Source of the DNA: Bacteroidota bacterium
Lineage (GTDB): Bacteria; Bacteroidota; Ignavibacteria; UBA10030; UBA8401
Reading direction: 5' to 3'
DNA: 64,000 nucleotides
Assembly (NCBI GenBank): GCA_035506275.1
Contig: DATJPT010000018.1
Span: forward strand, 62,001 to 126,000
Each line of letters starts with the position of its first letter. Position 1 is the first letter of the stretch. A program made the translations under genes and the position numbers. Below the pieces are notes generated by a model, which saw only the letters and a list, made by a program, of their open reading frames with translations, had not been told where the DNA came from and ran no database searches. Shown here in pieces: positions 59,514-64,000 of this stretch.

Positions 59514-62500
59514 ATGCGACGGGAGTGCTACAGATCTCTACTCGTTGCCTTTCTGCTTTTTCCGACTGTGCTGCTGGCAGCAGGCGGAAAGATCACAGGA
59601 AAGGTGACCGATCACGAAACCGGCGAAGCGCTTGTCGGAGCCACGGTGAGAGTGGAAGGCACATCATTTGGTGCGACTACCGACGCCAATGGTGTTTTTA
59701 GTATCGCGAATATTAATGCTGGAACGTACACATTAATAGCGTCGTACATTGGGTACCAGCAAATCACGATTTCGAACATCGAAGTCCATGAGGGCCTCAT
59801 CTCGGAGGCGAAGTTTGCGCTTCCCGCAGAAGGCGTGAAGGTCGGGACGGTCGTGATCGTTGCTCAAAGGCCTCTTGTCGAAAAATCCGCGACGAACGAA
59901 GTCCGTATCGTGAACAGTGATATGTTGGCCGCGATTCCGATCCGCAACGTGACTGAAGCGGCGGCGTTGCAGCCCGGGGTCGTCCTGAGAAACAACCTCG
60001 TCTACATGAGGGGGAGCCGTGCCGATGAAACCGGATTCACTCTTGAAGGGGTTACTGTAACGGATCCCTACAACGGCGGGCGCGGAGTAACGATCTCTCC
60101 CGATGCCGTTGATCAGATCGAAGTGCAAACGGGAGGTTATCCGGCAGAGTTCGGCGGTGCGAACGGCGGTATTGTCAGCACTCAACTTCGAACCGGCGGA
60201 GAGAAACTGAAGTTATCCCTCCGTGCAGAGACGGATAATTTTACAGCGCAGGGAAAGGAAGCTCTGGGAGGATACTCCTACGGATATTCCGACTACGTTG
60301 GAACCGTCAGCGGGCCAGTTTTGTCTGATAAAGTTCGGTTTTACGGGACAGTGGAAAACCAATTTTATCGCGATCCGGGATCATTTGTTGCGCAAACGGG
60401 AAGCGGCGTCAACGGCGCAACGGGCGCAGGGACAAACTCAAGCTATGCGAATCCGAGGTTTTGGAACGGGTTCAATTATTCTGGATTGATCGCGGCCCCT
60501 CAGTTCACCGCCGCACATCCGACGACCGCAATGGCGGATACTCTGAGCGTCGACTACGGAGCAGGCAACCTGATCGGCGGACAACTTGACCAGTATTCCT
60601 ACACCGGAACGCTGTTGTTCGACCTCGGAAATATTAACCTCCGCGCAGCGGGCGCATTTACTGACGTATACTCCCAGAACTCCGCTGGCATCGGAGCTAT
60701 TTTCGATACCCAGCGTCTTCCTGTAAATTCGTACCAGAACGGTTTCGGTAACCTGAAGTTGACGCAATTCTTCAACCCGAAGACGTATTACGAACTCAAC
60801 GTCAATTATTACAGGAACTACTACAAGACAGGCTGGGATCCTTCCCTTAAAGGAAATTTTGCGGCCTACGGCGATACCATTTCAAACCCCCAATTCAACG
60901 GCGGTTCGACGAATCTCTTGAACGCCCCCTGGAATGTTTTTGGTACTGCACCGGCCGGCATCACGATCGACCAGCCAGGGACGCTGCTCGCTACGGCGCC
61001 CGGCATGACCTCGGAAAGTTCGGTTGGGGGCCGCCTGGACTTCACCAAGGAGTTTGAGAATCAATCGATGAAGTTTGGCGGTGAGTACACTTACTATACC
61101 ATCCGGCACTTTGGAGCGAACGTTGTCGGAATGTACTCAGCGATGATCAATACTCTCTTAGGTGCACCGTATACGCAGACCGTGGCGCGTTCGGCCGCTC
61201 TCAGAGGAACCGGCTATAATAACTACGGCTACGATGAGTACGGAGATCCGGTCGACAATGATGTTACGGTGAATGGCACGGTAGTCGATTTTGGACCGCC
61301 ACATCCGGTTAACGCTGCCGCGTATTTGGAGGATAAGATCGAACTTTCGGACATCAATCTTAATTTTGGGTTGCGGTACGATTATATCAACCCGGACAGC
61401 AGGGCGTTTGTTGACCCTCAGGGGATCAACTTTAACGATTCGCTCAACGTCATTGCGACGTCTTCGATGAAGAAGACCCCGGTGACTCAGCAGGTCAGCC
61501 CCCGTATTGGTGTCTCCTTCCCCGTCAGCGATGCGACCGTATTCCATGCTCAGTACGGTAAGTTCATCCAGGAGTCCGAATTGATCGACTCATACGCCGG
61601 AATGGGATTAATGTACAACATTCTGCACGGCGGGAATTACTATCAAACTCCAGTTGGATATGGATTGCTGCCGGAACGGACAACTTCGTACGAACTTGGC
61701 TTTCAGCAGCAAATCGGAGAGAACGCCTCATTCGACATCGTCACATTCTATAAAGACATCTCCGACCAGATCCAATTTCGTCTGATTCTCCCGGATGGAC
61801 TTGGTGAGAACAGAAGCTATTACACTCTGGTGAACGGCGACTTCGCGACAAGCAGAGGAGTCGAGTTTAAGATCAATCTGCGCCGTACGAATCGATTCGA
61901 AGCACAGCTCAACTATACATTTGCGAGCGCTGAAGGCACGGGTTCAGGTGCCAATAGTGCCGCTGGAAGCGCTTCGGACCAGCATGGGTACACTGCCAAC
62001 ATCCCCTTCCCGACTCAGTTCAGCCAGGAAAATACGGGAAGCCTCAACATCGATTATCGGTATGCGAAGAATGATGGAGGAGCGATCCTTCAACGTTCCG
62101 GAATCAACCTTCTGATGCAGTTCGGCAGCGGATATCCGTACACGCTTGAGAGCGTCTCAGAGAATAATTTGGGCGATGCTCGCTTCCAGGTGCCTCTCGA
62201 GCCGATAGGATATTCAACGACACCCTGGACATTCGAAGTTGACCTCCGCGTCGATAAGACTGTGACTATCGGTTCGGTGGACGCAATGTTCTATATTTAT
62301 GTTCAGAACCTCCTCAACACACAGAACGCAGATAATGTGTTCATCCGGACCGGCGACCCATCGAACGACGGATGGCTGGGTTCAACTCAGGGGCAGGCAT
62401 ATGCTGCTGCTCAGTATAATCCGACCCTCTACCAATCTGTCTACAATAGCGCCAACAATGGTGTCAACGCCAACAATTATTTGTCACCACGGCAAATAAG

Positions 62501-62525
62501 ATTCGGAGTTCAAGTTGAATATTAA
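59514..62525 (+). CDS. TonB-dependent receptor with carboxypeptidase-regulatory-like domain
   Basis: The protein has 1003 residues from the ATG at 59514, seven bases after AAGGAG; the ATG at 59508 is too close. A signal peptide (SLLVAFLLFPTVLLA) precedes a CarboxypepD_reg domain starting GKITGKVTDHETGEALVGAT (residues about 24-105). The plug follows (ITNVTEAA-like NVTEAAALQPGV, residues ~140-235), then a long beta-barrel ending FGVQVEY. It is predicted to import a substrate across the outer membrane. No SusD partner is visible, and the downstream gene is a secreted protein. Confidence 0.92.
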   Translation: MRRECYRSLLVAFLLFPTVLLAAGGKITGKVTDHETGEALVGATVRVEGTSFGATTDANGVFSIANINAGTYTLIASYIGYQQITISNIEVHEGLISEAKFALPAEGVKVGTVVIVAQRPLVEKSATNEVRIVNSDMLAAIPIRNVTEAAALQPGVVLRNNLVYMRGSRADETGFTLEGVTVTDPYNGGRGVTISPDAVDQIEVQTGGYPAEFGGANGGIVSTQLRTGGEKLKLSLRAETDNFTAQGKEALGGYSYGYSDYVGTVSGPVLSDKVRFYGTVENQFYRDPGSFVAQTGSGVNGATGAGTNSSYANPRFWNGFNYSGLIAAPQFTAAHPTTAMADTLSVDYGAGNLIGGQLDQYSYTGTLLFDLGNINLRAAGAFTDVYSQNSAGIGAIFDTQRLPVNSYQNGFGNLKLTQFFNPKTYYELNVNYYRNYYKTGWDPSLKGNFAAYGDTISNPQFNGGSTNLLNAPWNVFGTAPAGITIDQPGTLLATAPGMTSESSVGGRLDFTKEFENQSMKFGGEYTYYTIRHFGANVVGMYSAMINTLLGAPYTQTVARSAALRGTGYNNYGYDEYGDPVDNDVTVNGTVVDFGPPHPVNAAAYLEDKIELSDINLNFGLRYDYINPDSRAFVDPQGINFNDSLNVIATSSMKKTPVTQQVSPRIGVSFPVSDATVFHAQYGKFIQESELIDSYAGMGLMYNILHGGNYYQTPVGYGLLPERTTSYELGFQQQIGENASFDIVTFYKDISDQIQFRLILPDGLGENRSYYTLVNGDFATSRGVEFKINLRRTNRFEAQLNYTFASAEGTGSGANSAAGSASDQHGYTANIPFPTQFSQENTGSLNIDYRYAKNDGGAILQRSGINLLMQFGSGYPYTLESVSENNLGDARFQVPLEPIGYSTTPWTFEVDLRVDKTVTIGSVDAMFYIYVQNLLNTQNADNVFIRTGDPSNDGWLGSTQGQAYAAAQYNPTLYQSVYNSANNGVNANNYLSPRQIRFGVQVEY

Positions 62526-62556
62526 AAAGACCAAGAAAATCCAGGAGGAACCCTTT

Positions 62557-64000
62557 ATGGTCCGTAAAGAATTTTTTAGCGCGATTGTCGCAACCCTTCT
62601 ACTTGCGTCGTGGATAGCTGTACCACCCGCCCAGGCGAAGGCGAAAGCGGACAAGAGCAGCAACGCCGGTGTCAAGCCGTTGCACAAAGTCCAGACGAAC
62701 GATGTATATGCTCCGATGGATATCAACAACATTTTCAATTACTATTCGAACAACGGTGACGGATCCTTCAATCCCTTTACAACGAGTGACGAAGGTTTCG
62801 AATTTCCGATAGGTTCCACCGACGGGACCTGTATTTTTGAAGACGGTCTCGTTTGGACGGCCTTCAAGAACGATACGCTCTACTGCGGCGGTTCGACCTA
62901 TAATCACGGCTTACAGGCCGGGAGGATCGTCTCGAATGGGACGGCTTCCAGCCTTGGTGTAGCCGCAAGCGCTTCCGATCCGGCGAACAAACCGTACAGG
63001 GTTCGGCCCGATATCAGGCCCACCACCAATGCGGATACCATCGCACTTGAGACCAACCTTTTGCAGAATAGTGAAGTGACGTACATCAATCAGTTCCAGA
63101 GCACAAGCGCCTCTGATCTCCTGCAGCAATACTGGAATGATTGGACCAACTGGCCGGCAGCGGAAGGGGCCCCGTACACGGATGTGAACCACAATGGCGT
63201 GTACGATCCGGGCGTCGACGTCCCAGGGTTCCCCGGGGCAGACCAGACGATTTGGATGGTTATGAACGACTTGAATCCGACGAGGACTCTGAATCTGTAC
63301 TCTTCCAATCCAATCGGTGTGGAAGTGCAACGGACGATATGGGCTTATAACCGGCCCGGAGCGTTGGGGAACACCATTTTTATCAGCTACAAATTCATCA
63401 ATAAGAGCGGCGTTGAATTGGATTCAATGTATGTCTCTCAATGGTGCGACCCTGATCTCGGATTTGCCGGCGACGATGCGACAGGCTGCGATACGACAAG
63501 AAGCCTCGGCTTTGTCTACAACGGCGAAGCAAGAGATGCAAATTTCGCGAACATCGGACTTCCCCCGCCCTCAGCCGGATTTGATTTCTTCCAGGGCCCC
63601 AAAGTGGCCGGAGCGGCGACCGATACGGCTATTTTCGGCGGAAAGCTTGTTCCCGGTTACAAAAATCTGCCGATGACAGCGTTCACATTCTTCATCAACG
63701 GGAACCAACAATTTACGGACCCGCAACTCGGTTCGAATGGTCCCGGAGGTACGCAGCAGTGGTATAATTTAATGAGGTGCAGGGTCAGTACAACGGGCCT
63801 GCCGTTTGATGCATCGGTGACCGGCGGCAGCAATTACTGCTATCCGGGCGACCCGGTGACTAACAGTGGACCCACATTTATTGGGTCGGGTTCGGTTTCC
63901 GCGCCAGCAGACGTCCGCATGTGCCTTAACTCGGGTCCTTTCACAATGGCCCCCGGCGATACGCAGGAGGTTGTTGTGGCGGCATTGGTTGGCTTGGGTG
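62557..64000 (+). CDS. Large secreted protein, 3' end outside window
   Basis: The reading frame is open from the ATG at 62557 to the window edge (481 codons seen), with AGGAGG eight bases upstream. It opens MVRKEFFSAIVATLLLASW and a PPAQAKAKA signal region. It contains YAPMDINNIFNYYSNNGDGS, a calcium-loop-like DVNHNGVYDPGVD segment, and repeated FINKSGVELDSMY-style modules. This resembles long extracellular T9SS cargo of this group, but the C-terminal sorting domain would lie outside the window. It lies 31 bases after the receptor, so co-transcription is likely. Confidence 0.85.
   Translation, partial: MVRKEFFSAIVATLLLASWIAVPPAQAKAKADKSSNAGVKPLHKVQTNDVYAPMDINNIFNYYSNNGDGSFNPFTTSDEGFEFPIGSTDGTCIFEDGLVWTAFKNDTLYCGGSTYNHGLQAGRIVSNGTASSLGVAASASDPANKPYRVRPDIRPTTNADTIALETNLLQNSEVTYINQFQSTSASDLLQQYWNDWTNWPAAEGAPYTDVNHNGVYDPGVDVPGFPGADQTIWMVMNDLNPTRTLNLYSSNPIGVEVQRTIWAYNRPGALGNTIFISYKFINKSGVELDSMYVSQWCDPDLGFAGDDATGCDTTRSLGFVYNGEARDANFANIGLPPPSAGFDFFQGPKVAGAATDTAIFGGKLVPGYKNLPMTAFTFFINGNQQFTDPQLGSNGPGGTQQWYNLMRCRVSTTGLPFDASVTGGSNYCYPGDPVTNSGPTFIGSGSVSAPADVRMCLNSGPFTMAPGDTQEVVVAALVGLG

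Overview
This window is a contiguous stretch of a bacterial chromosome, roughly 55% G+C by eye. Three features point to a member of the FCB group, most likely the Ignavibacteria/Kryptoniota side of Bacteroidota/Chlorobiota. Two secreted proteins near the left end carry type IX secretion (T9SS) C-terminal sorting domains with the PNPFNP signature. The promoters look sigma70-like and Shine-Dalgarno sequences are clear, unlike classical Bacteroidia. The ribosomal gene order is ancient and nearly unbroken. The assignment is inferred from protein style, not from a marker search.

Layout. Positions 1-3.2 kb hold the tail of a membrane protein and two T9SS cargo genes. Positions 3.3-6.6 kb (+) hold envelope and housekeeping genes: uppP, a DedA protein, a small unknown protein, a MarC protein and a carboxylesterase. 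Positions 6.6-13.5 kb (-) hold a glycosyltransferase, a methyltransferase, hemW, two tandem signal peptidase I genes and lepA. Positions 13.7-21.4 kb (-) form a histidine-utilisation cluster: an Adenosine_kin-family gene, hutU, a small Cys protein, hutI, a DUF429 gene, ftcD, fchA and hutG. It is interrupted at 18.4-19.05 kb by a GxxExxY-family gene embedded in CTTCGTG-type repeats. A cold-shock gene with an attenuator-like leader follows.

From 22.4 kb to 55.2 kb (+) runs the translation and transcription supercluster: tRNA-Thr/Tyr/Gly/Thr, rpmG, tRNA-Trp, secE-nusG-rplKAJL-rpoBC, then rpsL-rpsG-fusA-tuf and the S10, spc and alpha gene sets, ending in rpoA-rplQ. Two oddities sit inside it: an 89-bp tandem repeat built from the 5' part of tRNA-Gly, and a tRNA-Gln gene between rplR and rpsE. 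Positions 55.3-58.9 kb hold engB and a serine-pathway pair (class V aminotransferase and serA). From 59 kb to the end are a promoter with a long untranslated leader, a TonB-dependent receptor, and the start of a large secreted protein that runs off the window.

The best candidate for something undescribed is the GxxExxY/CTTCGTG repeat unit inside the hut cluster. One repeat supplies the last residues of a neighbouring gene, and a related 48-bp array reaches over the hutI start codon. The tRNA-Gly-derived repeat array and the terminator inside the cold-shock leader come next.
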